DNA of 64,000 bases from NCBI RefSeq assembly GCF_010500915.1, contig NZ_JAAAWP010000004.1, forward strand, positions 1 through 64,000, given 5' to 3'. The translations under genes were made by a program, and so were the position numbers. Origin of the DNA: Alteromonas hispanica. GTDB lineage: Bacteria > Pseudomonadota > Gammaproteobacteria > Enterobacterales > Alteromonadaceae. Positions 17,751 through 26,932 of this stretch are shown here, piece by piece (the stretch's first letter is position 1; the number at the start of each line of letters is the position of its first letter). The notes under the pieces are model-generated. The model saw only the letters and a list, made by a program, of their open reading frames with translations. It searched no databases and was not told where the DNA came from.

Positions 17751-19016
17751 ATGACAAAAAAAGTAGCAATTGTGGGTACAGGTATTTCAGGTCTCACCTG
17801 TGCTCATCTTCTCAATAAGAAAAATGATATTACCGTATATGAAGCAAACGACTATATCGGTGGACACACGGCAACAAAAACCATTACTGATGAAGGTGAA
17901 ACCCACGACATCGACACAGGGTTTATCGTTTTTAACGATTGGACTTACCCTAATTTCATCAAACTAATGAATTCTTTAGGCGTTGATTATCAACCAACTG
18001 AGATGAGCTTTTCGGTGACCAGCAAAAAAGCGAATCTAGAATACAATGGCAACACCATCAATAGTTTGTTTGCCCAACGCAGAAATATTTTACGCCCCAA
18101 ATTTTGGCGAATAGTTCGAGATATTCTTAAATTTAATAAAGCCTGTAAGGCGATGGTTGCAGATAAAAGAGACACCTCCGCGCTGACATTACAAGATATT
18201 ATCGATGAATTGGGGCTTAGCGAAGACTTTGCGCGGTATTACATTCTTCCTATGTGTGCTGCCATATGGTCGAGCAGCTTAGAGCAAACTCGGGGGTTCC
18301 CTCTCACCTTTTTCCTGCAGTTTTTCAACAATCATGGACTGCTCAATATTACAGACCGCCCCCAGTGGTACACCATCAAGGGCGGCTCTCGCCAGTATAT
18401 TGCGCCTTTAATTGAAGCGTTTAAGTCGCAGATAAAATTGTCTTGCGGTGTTAAGAATGTCAGTCGTATTGGCGATAAGTGGTCTGTTACAGATGTAACC
18501 GGGAATACAGAGGAATTCGACGACGTGGTTTTTGCGTGTCACAGCGACCAAGCACTGGCTATGCTCGAGAACCCAACCGACCTGCACCGTGATATTCTTG
18601 GCAACATCCCATATGGCGATAACGACGTTGTAATGCACAAAGACGTGGGCCAGCTTCCAAAACGCAAACTTGCTTGGGCCAGCTGGAATTATCGACTTAA
18701 AGAAGATACGACCGAAGAAATGCGTCCAGCTTCGGTTACTTACAACATGAATATTCTGCAGCGTCTTTCCGCCAAGAACACTTACTCAGTCACGCTCAAC
18801 AACACAAGCGAAATAGATAAAACGCAGATTTTAGGCGAATATCAATACGCCCACCCGCAATACAGTGCCACGATGGTTAAAGCACAGCACCGCAGAAGCG
18901 AAATTTGTGGTGTAGACAATTTGCATTTTTGCGGGGCGTATTGGTACAACGGGTTTCATGAAGACGGTGTTGTAAGTGCGCTTGACGTTTGCAAACGGTT
19001 TGGTGAGACATTGTGA
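17751..19016 (+). CDS. FAD-dependent amine-oxidase-like oxidoreductase
   Basis: A 421-residue flavoprotein of the NAD(P)-binding Rossmann/amine oxidase group. The dinucleotide-binding GTGISG with the following E (VYEAN) and IGGHTATK lie at 8-47, and the C-terminus has the FAD-closing segment CGAYWYNGFHEDGVVSAL. Homologues sit next to DUF1365 and cyclopropane-fatty-acid-synthase-like genes in many bacteria and are thought to desaturate or oxidise methylated fatty acyl chains; in Rhodobacter a comparable ChrR-controlled set participates in furan fatty acid formation. Reaction here is not demonstrated. The next gene starts inside its stop (GTGA). Confidence 0.85.
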   Translation: MTKKVAIVGTGISGLTCAHLLNKKNDITVYEANDYIGGHTATKTITDEGETHDIDTGFIVFNDWTYPNFIKLMNSLGVDYQPTEMSFSVTSKKANLEYNGNTINSLFAQRRNILRPKFWRIVRDILKFNKACKAMVADKRDTSALTLQDIIDELGLSEDFARYYILPMCAAIWSSSLEQTRGFPLTFFLQFFNNHGLLNITDRPQWYTIKGGSRQYIAPLIEAFKSQIKLSCGVKNVSRIGDKWSVTDVTGNTEEFDDVVFACHSDQALAMLENPTDLHRDILGNIPYGDNDVVMHKDVGQLPKRKLAWASWNYRLKEDTTEEMRPASVTYNMNILQRLSAKNTYSVTLNNTSEIDKTQILGEYQYAHPQYSATMVKAQHRRSEICGVDNLHFCGAYWYNGFHEDGVVSALDVCKRFGETL

Positions 19017-19768
19017 CAGCAGTTGATACTGAAAGTGCAATTTATCGCGGTACCGTTTACCACGAGCGTTTCAAACCAACGCAGCACAAGTTTTTATACG
19101 ACATTTATCTGTTTTGGCTAAAACTTGATGAAGAAGAGCTTACTGCCCTGTCTGAAAACCTGAAGCACTTTTCTATTAGCAGTTGGGCCAGAGCAAGGTT
19201 TAAACGTCAAGACTATCTAGATGATGACAGCAAGCCGCTAAAAGACGCAGTGCTCGACAAAATGACGTCATTAAACGGTAATAAAGCACTCAGCGGTGAA
19301 GTTTTTATGCTGGGGCAGCTAAGAATGTGGGGGCTTTATTTCAGCCCAGTTAATTTTTATTACTTAAGGCAAAATGACGGAAGCTTCTCTCACATGCTTG
19401 CTGAAGTGAGCAATACCCCGTGGAATGAGAGGCACTATTACTTAGTTGACTTAGCGACACAGGATGACACAAAAAAAGCCTTTCACGTCTCTCCTTTTAA
19501 CCCAATGGATATGACCTATAAATGGCGAATTACGCAGCCTTCAGATAGACTGTCATTGGTAATGGATTGTTTACGACAGGACAAAGAATTCTGTGCTGGA
19601 ATAAATTTGAGCAAAATTACTTTAGATAATGCGAATCTAACTAAAGTGATGAAGCGTATACCTAGTATGACAATGAAAACTGTATTGGGAATTTATTGGC
19701 AAGCGCTTAAATTATTTTTAAAAAAGACGCCGCTATATACACACCCAGAAAAGAGTCAGGAAAAATAA
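19013..19768 (+). CDS. DUF1365 family protein
   Basis: A 251-residue DUF1365 protein; recognisable blocks are IYRGTVYHERFKPTQHKF near the start, LGQLRMWGLYFSPVNFYY and NTPWNERHYYLVD in the middle and HVSPFNPMDMTYKW later. No catalytic residue assignment is available. It begins with GTG overlapping the stop of the FAD gene, so the two are coupled. The FAD protein, DUF1365 and a CFA-type methyltransferase form a widely conserved trio, implying joint work on membrane fatty acids. Confidence 0.88.
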   Translation: MTAVDTESAIYRGTVYHERFKPTQHKFLYDIYLFWLKLDEEELTALSENLKHFSISSWARARFKRQDYLDDDSKPLKDAVLDKMTSLNGNKALSGEVFMLGQLRMWGLYFSPVNFYYLRQNDGSFSHMLAEVSNTPWNERHYYLVDLATQDDTKKAFHVSPFNPMDMTYKWRITQPSDRLSLVMDCLRQDKEFCAGINLSKITLDNANLTKVMKRIPSMTMKTVLGIYWQALKLFLKKTPLYTHPEKSQEK

Positions 19769-19771
19769 AAA

Positions 19772-21025
19772 ATGTCTTTTGGTGAATCTGTATTACTCTC
19801 TACGTCAGAGGTCTCGGTTGTTGACAAGGCCTGTAGAACGCTCTTCCTTAAATGTTTAAAACACCTACCCCTTGGTAGGTTAACCATTCAAGAAAACGGC
19901 GACACTATTGCAACATTTGGCAATGAGCATGACGAGCTGTCAGCTATCGTTAATATAAAAGATGTAAAAGCATATCGAAGCCTATTGCTTGGCGGCAGCG
20001 TAGGTGCTGGTGAGGCCTACATGGATGGGCACTGGGACAGCAATGATGTCACTGCAGTAGTGCAAATTTTTGCGCGTAACTTACCCACACTTGACGAGTG
20101 GGAAAATAAGTTTAAATGGTTAACTATGCCGGTGATGAAACTGCAACATTTCACCCGCAGAAACACCACAAGCCAAGCAAAGAAGAACATCGAGGCGCAT
20201 TACGACTTGGGTAATAAACTTTATACTCGCTTCCTTGATGGCACTATGATGTACTCTTCTGCTATTTATCCAGACCCAAATGCATCACTTAACGAAGCGC
20301 AAAACCACAAGCTTAAAACCATATGTGACAAACTAAAACTGGATGAGAATGATCACCTGCTAGAAATTGGCACTGGCTGGGGCGGCCTAGCGGTATATGC
20401 CGCAAAACATTACGGATGCAAAGTAACCACCACGACTATCTCTGAAGAGCAATACGCTTGGGCTCAAGAATGGATAGAAAAAGAGCAAGTTGAAGACAAG
20501 GTAACCCTATTAAAGAAGGATTATCGATTACTTGAAGGTAAATACGACAAGCTTGTTTCTATTGAAATGATTGAAGCGGTAGGCCGTTCGTTCTTGGGTA
20601 ACTTTTTTGAAAAATGCTCTTCATTGTTAAAAGACAATGGCTTAATGCTTTTACAGTCGATTACCATTGACGACAGACGCTATGACAGTTACTCCAAAAG
20701 CGTAGATTTTATTCAGAAATACATATTCCCTGGCGGATTTTTACCATCACAATATCAGCTGAACGCTCACCTTAAAAAGCATTCAGATATGATGATAAGA
20801 GACCTGCACGACATTGGTATCGACTATGCAAAAACGCTTAATCACTGGTATGAGGCATTCATAGCTGCAAAGGATGAACTGTTGCAGGATGGATACGATG
20901 AGCGCTTTGTACGTATGTGGACTTATTATCTGAAATATTGCGAAGGTGGTTTTTTGGAAAGAACGATAAGTACGGTGCAATTGGTTATATCTAAGCCTCA
21001 ATACCGAGATTTATTGGCGCGCTAG
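19772..21025 (+). CDS. cfa: cyclopropane-fatty-acid-synthase-family SAM methyltransferase
   Basis: A 417-residue member of the CFA/mycolic-acid methyltransferase family, which adds a SAM-derived carbon to double bonds of acyl chains in phospholipids. Visible: a Cfa N-terminal region, AHYDLGNKLY (about 150), the SAM motif LLEIGTGWGGLA and the QSITIDDRRYDSYSKSVDFIQKYIFPGG segment. It starts 3 nt after DUF1365 and ends the operon at a strong terminator. Whether it makes cyclopropane acids or the methylated intermediate of furan fatty acids cannot be told from sequence; the ChrR-linked context favours an oxidative-stress lipid. Confidence 0.88.
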   Translation: MSFGESVLLSTSEVSVVDKACRTLFLKCLKHLPLGRLTIQENGDTIATFGNEHDELSAIVNIKDVKAYRSLLLGGSVGAGEAYMDGHWDSNDVTAVVQIFARNLPTLDEWENKFKWLTMPVMKLQHFTRRNTTSQAKKNIEAHYDLGNKLYTRFLDGTMMYSSAIYPDPNASLNEAQNHKLKTICDKLKLDENDHLLEIGTGWGGLAVYAAKHYGCKVTTTTISEEQYAWAQEWIEKEQVEDKVTLLKKDYRLLEGKYDKLVSIEMIEAVGRSFLGNFFEKCSSLLKDNGLMLLQSITIDDRRYDSYSKSVDFIQKYIFPGGFLPSQYQLNAHLKKHSDMMIRDLHDIGIDYAKTLNHWYEAFIAAKDELLQDGYDERFVRMWTYYLKYCEGGFLERTISTVQLVISKPQYRDLLAR

Positions 21026-21045
21026 CGCTAGCTTTTCTTACTAAT

Positions 21046-21075
21046 AAAAAAACGACGCAGCTGCGTCGTTTTTTG
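21046..21075 (+). terminator. bidirectional terminator between cfa and pomB
   Basis: A nearly loopless 14-bp palindrome (AAAAAACGACGCAG / CTGCGTCGTTTTTT) flanked by A and T runs. It lies between the convergent cfa (plus) and pomB (minus) and can stop both. Confidence 0.85.
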
Positions 21076-21169
21076 TATGATAAGATTTTTAAAACACTTA
21101 GGCTTACACCTGCTCAGCTTAGCCAAGCTTAAATAATAAATCGTTGCCTCTATTTACAAGTATCTAGAG

Positions 21170-22099
21170 CTAATCATTAACTACGGAAATGGGTTTTGAG
21201 ATCATAGGCTCACCCTGGTTAATATTAATTTCCACTCTTCGATTCTTCGCTCTGTCTTGGGGAGACGTTGCGTTTTCTACAATAGGCTTTGTGTCTGCCA
21301 ACCCAACCACCGACATTCTACTCTCATCGAAACCTTGAGCCGTTCGCATTGCCTCGGCAACAGCGACAGCACGCTGGGCGGACAGGTCCCAATTTGAACG
21401 GTATAGCTCGTTAGCAATATGCTGACCATCGCTATGACCGGATATTGCTATCTCGCCAGGTACATCTGCAAGTAAAAATCCGATTTTTTGTATAATCGGC
21501 TTGAATTGAGGTTGCAGGAAAGCAGAGCCTGCCGAGAATGAACCGTTCTCTCGAATTCGAATAGTAAGCTGTTGCCCTAAAGACTCCATTTCTATTGAAC
21601 CGTCTAATATTTGCTTTTGCAGTTGCTGCGCCACTTTTTTCATTAGCTCAGCCGTTTGCGATTGTTCAGAGCTTTGTGAGGCTGATGAAGAGGAATCCGT
21701 AGCAGTCTGTTGAGCCTGTCCACCGCGCTGTTCGCCACGCTGTTTCTGCCTACCCCCAGCAGAGTCTTCATCGCCCGCTTGAAACTCAAGCATTTGCTGA
21801 GTCATTTCGATAGTTTGCTGTTGAATAGTTTCTATGGGGGTGGGATCAGGCTTACCTGGCCTGAATTCCATAGCAATAACGCTTGTTCCCTTGGGAATGT
21901 CCTTTACCTCTATCTTGTTTTGAACCCCGAAAGCAAATTTCATTGAACCCGCTATTTGCTTAAATTTTAAAACGTCCATTTCTGAAAATGAGAGCAAGAG
22001 TACAAAGAAGCACATTAATAACGACATCAAATCGGCAAATGTACCCATCCACGCAGGAAGGCCTTCGGGTGGGCACTTGGGACATTCTTCTTCAGCCAT
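21170..22099 (-). CDS. pomB: flagellar stator protein PomB (MotB family)
   Basis: Stator subunit that anchors the motor to peptidoglycan and carries the ion-binding aspartate. The 309 residues show one N-terminal transmembrane helix with the key aspartate D23 (TFADLMSLLMCFFVLLL), a long low-complexity S/Q/T/G linker (about 110-160) and a C-terminal OmpA-like domain with ISGHSDGQHI and NRRVEI. Sequence style and the neighbourhood with xseB-ispA-dxs match the sodium-driven PomAB of Vibrio rather than proton-driven MotAB; ion choice is inferred. It starts one nucleotide into the end of pomA. Confidence 0.9.
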   Translation of the reverse strand: MAEEECPKCPPEGLPAWMGTFADLMSLLMCFFVLLLSFSEMDVLKFKQIAGSMKFAFGVQNKIEVKDIPKGTSVIAMEFRPGKPDPTPIETIQQQTIEMTQQMLEFQAGDEDSAGGRQKQRGEQRGGQAQQTATDSSSSASQSSEQSQTAELMKKVAQQLQKQILDGSIEMESLGQQLTIRIRENGSFSAGSAFLQPQFKPIIQKIGFLLADVPGEIAISGHSDGQHIANELYRSNWDLSAQRAVAVAEAMRTAQGFDESRMSVVGLADTKPIVENATSPQDRAKNRRVEININQGEPMISKPISVVND

Positions 22100-22860
22100 T
22101 ACTCTTCCTCACCTGAGCCGCGCTTACTCGCTGCTAAGTAATTCTTTAATATTCCGTCGATAACGCGAGGGTTTTGGCCATCAGCAATGCCCACAATGCC
22201 ATCTAGTATCAGGCTTTGATTAAGCTGCTCTTCTGCCGCTCTGTTAGACAACTTCACAGCAATAGGCAAACAAACGATATTGGCAAAAAAGGCACCATAC
22301 AAAGTTGTTAACAAGGCTACCGCCATTGCCGGACCGATAGATTTAGGGTCATCCATGTTAGACAACATAGCTACCAAACCAACTAACGTGCCAATCATGC
22401 CCATGGCTGGAGCCACATCGCCCATACCTTTAAATATAGTTGCACCGAATTCGTGACGGTCCGATGTCATCTTGATATCTTTAGACAGGGTTTCTCGAAC
22501 TACCTCAATATCGTGACCATCCACCAGCATGTCCACACCCTTTTGCATAAACTCATTGCTTATTTCGGCCTCTTCCAAGGCTAGAAAACCTCCTTTGCGG
22601 GCAGCGTCAGCCATTTCAACGATCTTCTCAATCAACTCTTCAGGTGGCTCAATTTTAAACATGAAGGCTTTTCCGGCGATTTTACCGGCACCAAAGAATT
22701 GGCCTAATGTGAACTGAGATAGCACAACAAATAAGCTTCCACCGAACACGATGAGAAGCGAGGGTACGTTGATAAACATACTCATACTACCGCCCATCAA
22801 CATTGCCATTACAACAAAGCCGATGGCTCCCAACATACCTATGACCGTTGCTAAATCCAC
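22099..22860 (-). CDS. pomA: flagellar stator protein PomA (MotA family)
   Basis: Four-helix membrane protein that forms the ion channel with PomB and pushes on the rotor protein FliG. The 253 residues begin MDLATVIGMLGAIGFVVMA as in Vibrio PomA, have the cytoplasmic loop with charged residues (about 60-140) and the last two helices containing GDVAPAMGMIGTLVGLVAML and MAVALLTTLYGAFFANIVCLP. A FliA-type promoter upstream fits late flagellar gene control. It is the first gene of the two-gene pomAB operon. Confidence 0.93.
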   Translation of the reverse strand: MDLATVIGMLGAIGFVVMAMLMGGSMSMFINVPSLLIVFGGSLFVVLSQFTLGQFFGAGKIAGKAFMFKIEPPEELIEKIVEMADAARKGGFLALEEAEISNEFMQKGVDMLVDGHDIEVVRETLSKDIKMTSDRHEFGATIFKGMGDVAPAMGMIGTLVGLVAMLSNMDDPKSIGPAMAVALLTTLYGAFFANIVCLPIAVKLSNRAAEEQLNQSLILDGIVGIADGQNPRVIDGILKNYLAASKRGSGEEE

Positions 22861-23221
22861 TTACTCTTCCCCATTTATGCGCAGCCAATGCTATTGATAT
22901 ACTTTGATTCTATCGGCAAAGTATAGAAAATCTAAAACAACATAGTTGAAAAATATCACAATTATGTGAGTTCGTTTATGCAAAAATAGATTTTTAATCC
23001 GTTTATTTCTCGGTGACAATTATCAAATTGTTTTAGGTTAATTGTTCTTGATTAGTTGTAGCTCTACTTTGAACAACAATCCACCGTTAGGTTAACCATA
23101 GGCAGTAAAGTTTTAGCTGACCAGAGAGATATACTTAATATGAGGACAAACCATTTGACCCTTGTGCAACCGTCCGTTAAGGTTCGCGTTATGTTATTGA
23201 CGCCTACAGCTGAGCTCTCTT
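22861..23221. other. 361-bp divergent region between pomA and xseB
   Basis: A/T-rich gap. Its left end carries the FliA-like promoter of pomA (22910-22936). The right part must hold the xseB-ispA-dxs promoter; a TTGACC near 23156 is a possible -35 but I cannot fix the -10. No gene or repeat is seen. Confidence 0.4.
22910..22936 (-). promoter_or_regulatory. FliA (sigma-28) promoter of pomAB
   Basis: On the minus strand TTTAGATT (-35, 22929-22936), an 11-bp spacer and GCCGATAG (-10, 22910-22917). The sigma-28 consensus is TAAAGTTT-N11-GCCGATAA; the -10 matches 7 of 8 and the spacing is exact. It leaves a leader of about 43 nt before pomA. Late flagellar genes such as stators are commonly FliA-dependent. 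Confidence 0.6.
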
Positions 23222-23464
23222 ATGACAACAAAAAAGGACACTGCATCGTTTGAAGAAACGCTTGCCGAATTGGAATCTATTGTCGATGAAATGGAAACTG
23301 GCGACCTTCCGCTTAACAAAGCGCTGGAAAAGTTTGAACGCGGTATAGCGCTGTCTCGCCAGGGTCAAAAATCTCTCGAAAATGCAGAACAAAAAGTTCA
23401 AATTCTTCTAAATGAACAAGGCGAAGACGTATTAAAATCGCTGCCAGAAAGTGAACAACCCTAA
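23222..23464 (+). CDS. xseB: exodeoxyribonuclease VII small subunit
   Basis: Small helical subunit of exonuclease VII, which degrades single-stranded DNA together with XseA (not in this window). The 80 residues include the family core [23 protein letters not shown] followed by [13 protein letters not shown] (split here because the family core is longer), and match the usual size. It is the first gene of xseB-ispA-dxs, a gene order conserved in gammaproteobacteria. Confidence 0.95.
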   Translation: MTTKKDTASFEETLAELESIVDEMETGDLPLNKALEKFERGIALSRQGQKSLENAEQKVQILLNEQGEDVLKSLPESEQP

Positions 23465-23494
23465 TCTGCTCACTTGTTAGCCACAGGTATCCTA

Positions 23495-24385
23495 ATGAAT
23501 TTCTCTGCTCTGCATCAGCAAGTAAAGCAGCAAACTGATGCGTCCTTGCTACAACTAATTGAAGAGTTACCCGATTACGCTCCGTCACTCAAAGCGGCCA
23601 TGCGGCACGCTCTACTAGCTGGTGGAAAGCGAATGCGTCCCCTACTCGTTCATGTGGTAGGCAACACGCTAGATGTGCCCAAAAAAGATCAAATAGCCAT
23701 CAGTATGGCTATTGAGTGTGTTCATGCCTACTCGCTTGTGCATGACGACCTCCCTGCTATGGATGATGACGATTTACGTCGAGGTATGCCCACTTGCCAC
23801 ATTGCTTTTGATGAGGCAACTGCAATTTTAGCAGGTGATGCGCTTCAAACACTTGGTTTTAGTATATTAGCCGATTCGCCAATGAGCGAATACGGCGACG
23901 CCCATAGAGCAAAGCTTCTCAGTATTTTGGCGAAAAGTGCAGGATACCTTGGTATGTGTGGAGGCCAAGCAATAGACTTGGCAAGTACAGGGAAAACCAT
24001 AGACATAGAGGCATTAAAAACCCTTCATACGCTCAAAACAGGTGCGCTGCTTCGCGCTTGCGTAGAAATGATTGCTACTGTGTGCAGCACATTGGACAAA
24101 GAGGCGGAGACAGATCTCATGCTCTTTGCCAATAATATCGGGCTCGCATTTCAAGTCCAAGACGATATTTTAGACGTAGAAGGTAGTAATGAAAGTTTAG
24201 GTAAGCCTGCAGGTTCCGATGAAGCACTCGGCAAAAATACTTTTCCTGCAAAACTCGGGCTGAGTGGCGCTAAAGATGAGTTAGCAACACTTCACGAGAA
24301 TGCACTACAAGCATTAGCCCGTTTACCTTACAATACAGATAGTTTAATCGCGTTTAGCGAGCTTTTGGTAAAACGTGACCATTAG
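23495..24385 (+). CDS. ispA: (2E,6E)-farnesyl diphosphate synthase
   Basis: Condenses dimethylallyl and geranyl diphosphate with isopentenyl diphosphate to farnesyl diphosphate, for ubiquinone and undecaprenyl lipid synthesis. The 296-residue protein has the first aspartate-rich motif in VHDDLPAMDDDD and the second in QVQDDILDVEG, with GGKRMRP near the start. ATG 23495 is preferred to the TTG at 23474: it has an AGG seven nt upstream and gives the E. coli length (299). It lies 30 bp after xseB and 31 bp before dxs. Confidence 0.95.
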   Translation: MNFSALHQQVKQQTDASLLQLIEELPDYAPSLKAAMRHALLAGGKRMRPLLVHVVGNTLDVPKKDQIAISMAIECVHAYSLVHDDLPAMDDDDLRRGMPTCHIAFDEATAILAGDALQTLGFSILADSPMSEYGDAHRAKLLSILAKSAGYLGMCGGQAIDLASTGKTIDIEALKTLHTLKTGALLRACVEMIATVCSTLDKEAETDLMLFANNIGLAFQVQDDILDVEGSNESLGKPAGSDEALGKNTFPAKLGLSGAKDELATLHENALQALARLPYNTDSLIAFSELLVKRDH

Positions 24386-24416
24386 CCACGCGCCATGTTG
24401 AAAAGATAATAAAAAA

Positions 24417-26294
24417 ATGAGTTTAGATCTCCAACATTATCCAACGCTTGCCCTTGCGCAAACGCCGGACAAACTAAGGAAGTTACCACAAGATAAGCTC
24501 CGCGATCTCGCTGATGAACTTCGCGAATACCTGCTGACTTGTGTGAGCCAAAGTAGCGGGCATTTTGCTTCTGGCCTAGGCACTGTGGAATTAACAGTTG
24601 CGCTTCACTACATATACAATACTCCTTTCGACCGTCTTCTTTGGGATGTGGGACATCAGGCATATCCGCATAAAATCCTAACCGGTCGCGCGGAGAAAAT
24701 GTCTACAATAAGACAAAAAGACGGCCTGCACCCGTTTCCATGGCCGCTTGAAAGTGATTATGACACCTTTGCAGTGGGCCATTCATCCACCTCAATAAGT
24801 GCCGCGTTAGGCATGGCTGTTGCCGCTGAAAAAGAAGCTAAAGGCAGAAAAATTGTATCAGTCATCGGCGATGGTGCAATGACTGCGGGCATGGCCTTTG
24901 AAGCCATGAATCACGCGGGTGATATCAAAAAAGACATGGTTGTTATTCTCAACGACAACGAAATGTCTATTTCGGAAAATGTTGGTGCACTAAACAGTCA
25001 TTTAGCACGCCTGCTTACGGGGAATCTTTTTAATTCAATCCGTGACGGTGGTAAAAAGCTGCTGAGTAACGTGCCGCCAATAAAAGAGTTTGCTAGCCGT
25101 GCCGAAGAACACTTGAAAGGCATGGTAGTGCCAGGCACTATTTTCGAAGAACTAGGGTTTAACTACATCGGTCCTATTGACGGACACGACGTGAATGCGG
25201 TTGTTGACACTCTTCGCAACATGCGTAAGTTTGAAGGCCCTCAACTACTGCATGTAGTGACCAAAAAAGGTAAAGGCTACGCGGTTGCAGAAGAAGATCC
25301 TATCAAGTTTCACGCTGTTCCCAAGTTTAACCCTGCTGACAATGCGCTTCCAAAATCTAAAGCCACAGCTCCTACCTATTCTGCTATTTTCGGGCAGTGG
25401 TTGTGCGACATGGCCGCTAAAGACTCAAAGTTAATGGCTGTTACTCCAGCCATGCGCGAAGGCTCCGGTATGGTGGCGTTTTCACAGCAATATCCAGAAC
25501 AGTACTTTGATGTGGCTATAGCAGAGCAACATGCGGTCACCTTCGGAGCTGGTTTAGCAAAAGAAGGTCTCAACGCTGTCGTTGCGATTTACTCTACATT
25601 TTTACAACGGGCATACGATCAGCTTATACACGATGTAGCTATTCAAAACTTACCGGTTCTTTTTGCTATCGATAGGGCTGGCATTGTTGGCGCAGACGGG
25701 CCTACACACCAAGGTGCTTTCGACATTGCATTTTTACGCTGTATTCCCAACTTAATTGTTATGGCCCCTTCGGATGAAAATGAGTGTAGGCAAATGCTTT
25801 ACACTGGCCATATAGCACAGCAACCTGCTGCGGTGAGATACCCCCGTGGTGCAGGAATGGGCGTAACACCAGATGAGACCATGACAGCGCTGGAAATAGG
25901 CAAGGCTCGAGTACTGAAAGAAAGCACCGCAGAAGCTTCCAAGCGCGTTGCGATCCTTAACTTTGGCTGCCTACTACCACATGCTCTTGAGGCCGCAGAA
26001 AAGCTCAACGCCTCGGTGATAGACATGCGTTTTGTCAAGCCCATAGATGGCGACGCCATTGCACAAGCAGCCAGTAATCACGATGTATTGCTAACGCTTG
26101 AAGATGGTTGCGTTATGGGTGGCGCCGGTAGTGCTGTTTTAGAGTACCTTCAACAACAGGGTATAATGAAAACCGTTAAGATACTGGGGCTACCTGATAG
26201 CTTCATATTACAAGGTACACAGCAAGAAATGTATAAAGAGCATGGGCTTGACGCAGAAGGAATAATACAAACCGCTGAGCAACTACTATCTTAA
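24417..26294 (+). CDS. dxs: 1-deoxy-D-xylulose-5-phosphate synthase
   Basis: Thiamine-diphosphate enzyme that joins pyruvate and glyceraldehyde 3-phosphate, the entry step of the MEP isoprenoid pathway. The 625 residues (E. coli 620) contain the TPP-binding [18 protein letters not shown] with the later NDN, the catalytic-site segments [15 protein letters not shown] and [11 protein letters not shown], and [15 protein letters not shown] of the second domain. It ends the xseB-ispA-dxs operon at a long terminator. Placing dxs beside ispA links early and middle isoprenoid steps. Confidence 0.97.
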   Translation: MSLDLQHYPTLALAQTPDKLRKLPQDKLRDLADELREYLLTCVSQSSGHFASGLGTVELTVALHYIYNTPFDRLLWDVGHQAYPHKILTGRAEKMSTIRQKDGLHPFPWPLESDYDTFAVGHSSTSISAALGMAVAAEKEAKGRKIVSVIGDGAMTAGMAFEAMNHAGDIKKDMVVILNDNEMSISENVGALNSHLARLLTGNLFNSIRDGGKKLLSNVPPIKEFASRAEEHLKGMVVPGTIFEELGFNYIGPIDGHDVNAVVDTLRNMRKFEGPQLLHVVTKKGKGYAVAEEDPIKFHAVPKFNPADNALPKSKATAPTYSAIFGQWLCDMAAKDSKLMAVTPAMREGSGMVAFSQQYPEQYFDVAIAEQHAVTFGAGLAKEGLNAVVAIYSTFLQRAYDQLIHDVAIQNLPVLFAIDRAGIVGADGPTHQGAFDIAFLRCIPNLIVMAPSDENECRQMLYTGHIAQQPAAVRYPRGAGMGVTPDETMTALEIGKARVLKESTAEASKRVAILNFGCLLPHALEAAEKLNASVIDMRFVKPIDGDAIAQAASNHDVLLTLEDGCVMGGAGSAVLEYLQQQGIMKTVKILGLPDSFILQGTQQEMYKEHGLDAEGIIQTAEQLLS

Positions 26295-26336
26295 CTCTTT
26301 TGAGTTTTGATAAATTGGCAAATTTTTTAAAGCATG

Positions 26337-26382
26337 AAAAAAGCCCTCGCCGAAGAAGTTACTCTTCAGCGAGGGCTTTTTA
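26337..26382 (+). terminator. bidirectional terminator between dxs and pgpA
   Basis: A long stem of about 18 bp with one mismatch (AAAGCCCTCGCcGAAGA / TCTTCaGCGAGGGCTTT), flanked by A and T runs. It lies between convergent dxs and pgpA and can serve both. Confidence 0.87.
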
Positions 26383-26417
26383 CTGTAAGTAGAATACTGA
26401 AAATTAAATTATCGTTT

Positions 26418-26918
26418 CTAAAGAAGGGTAAGCACCGCAGGCCAAAGATTAATCGCTATGTGCAAACATCCGCAAGCCATAGCACCGGCAAGCAGATCGT
26501 CCAACATAATCCCTGTTCCGCCGTGTAATCTTTTATCAATAATGCCGATAGGCCACGGTTTTAGTATGTCGAAGACTCGAAATAACAAAAAACCAATGAC
26601 AAGGGTAGATGCCGTGACTGGCAAAAATAAGAGCGTTACAAACATGCCGGCTATCTCGTCCCACACGATAGAGCCATGGTCGTGCACTTGCATATCATCA
26701 GCAGTTTTACCACATAGATAAATGCCAATCACCGACGCCATTAGCGTTATCGCAATGAAAGAGAGAGTGGATACTTGAGCGAACAGTAAAAGTAAAGGTA
26801 TCGCGGCTAACGAACCAAATGTACCCGGCATAACCGGAACAAGACCGCTGCCAAACCCTAAAGCCAAAAAGTGCACCGGGTTTTTCATACTCACTCTTGC
26901 ACGAAACTCAGCCTGCAT
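26418..26918 (-). CDS. pgpA: phosphatidylglycerophosphatase A
   Basis: Membrane phosphatase that converts phosphatidylglycerophosphate to phosphatidylglycerol. The 166-residue protein opens with the family block GFGSGLVPVMPGTFGSLAA, contains DEIAGM in the second half and GDLLAG-like DDLLAGAMACG near the end, and has four hydrophobic segments. It is the last gene of ribH-nusB-thiL-pgpA, 14 bp after thiL. The true start could be the internal Met (KNPVHFL) ten codons later. Confidence 0.93.
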   Translation of the reverse strand: MQAEFRARVSMKNPVHFLALGFGSGLVPVMPGTFGSLAAIPLLLLFAQVSTLSFIAITLMASVIGIYLCGKTADDMQVHDHGSIVWDEIAGMFVTLLFLPVTASTLVIGFLLFRVFDILKPWPIGIIDKRLHGGTGIMLDDLLAGAMACGCLHIAINLWPAVLTLL

Positions 26919-26932
26919 AAAAAGCGCTCATT

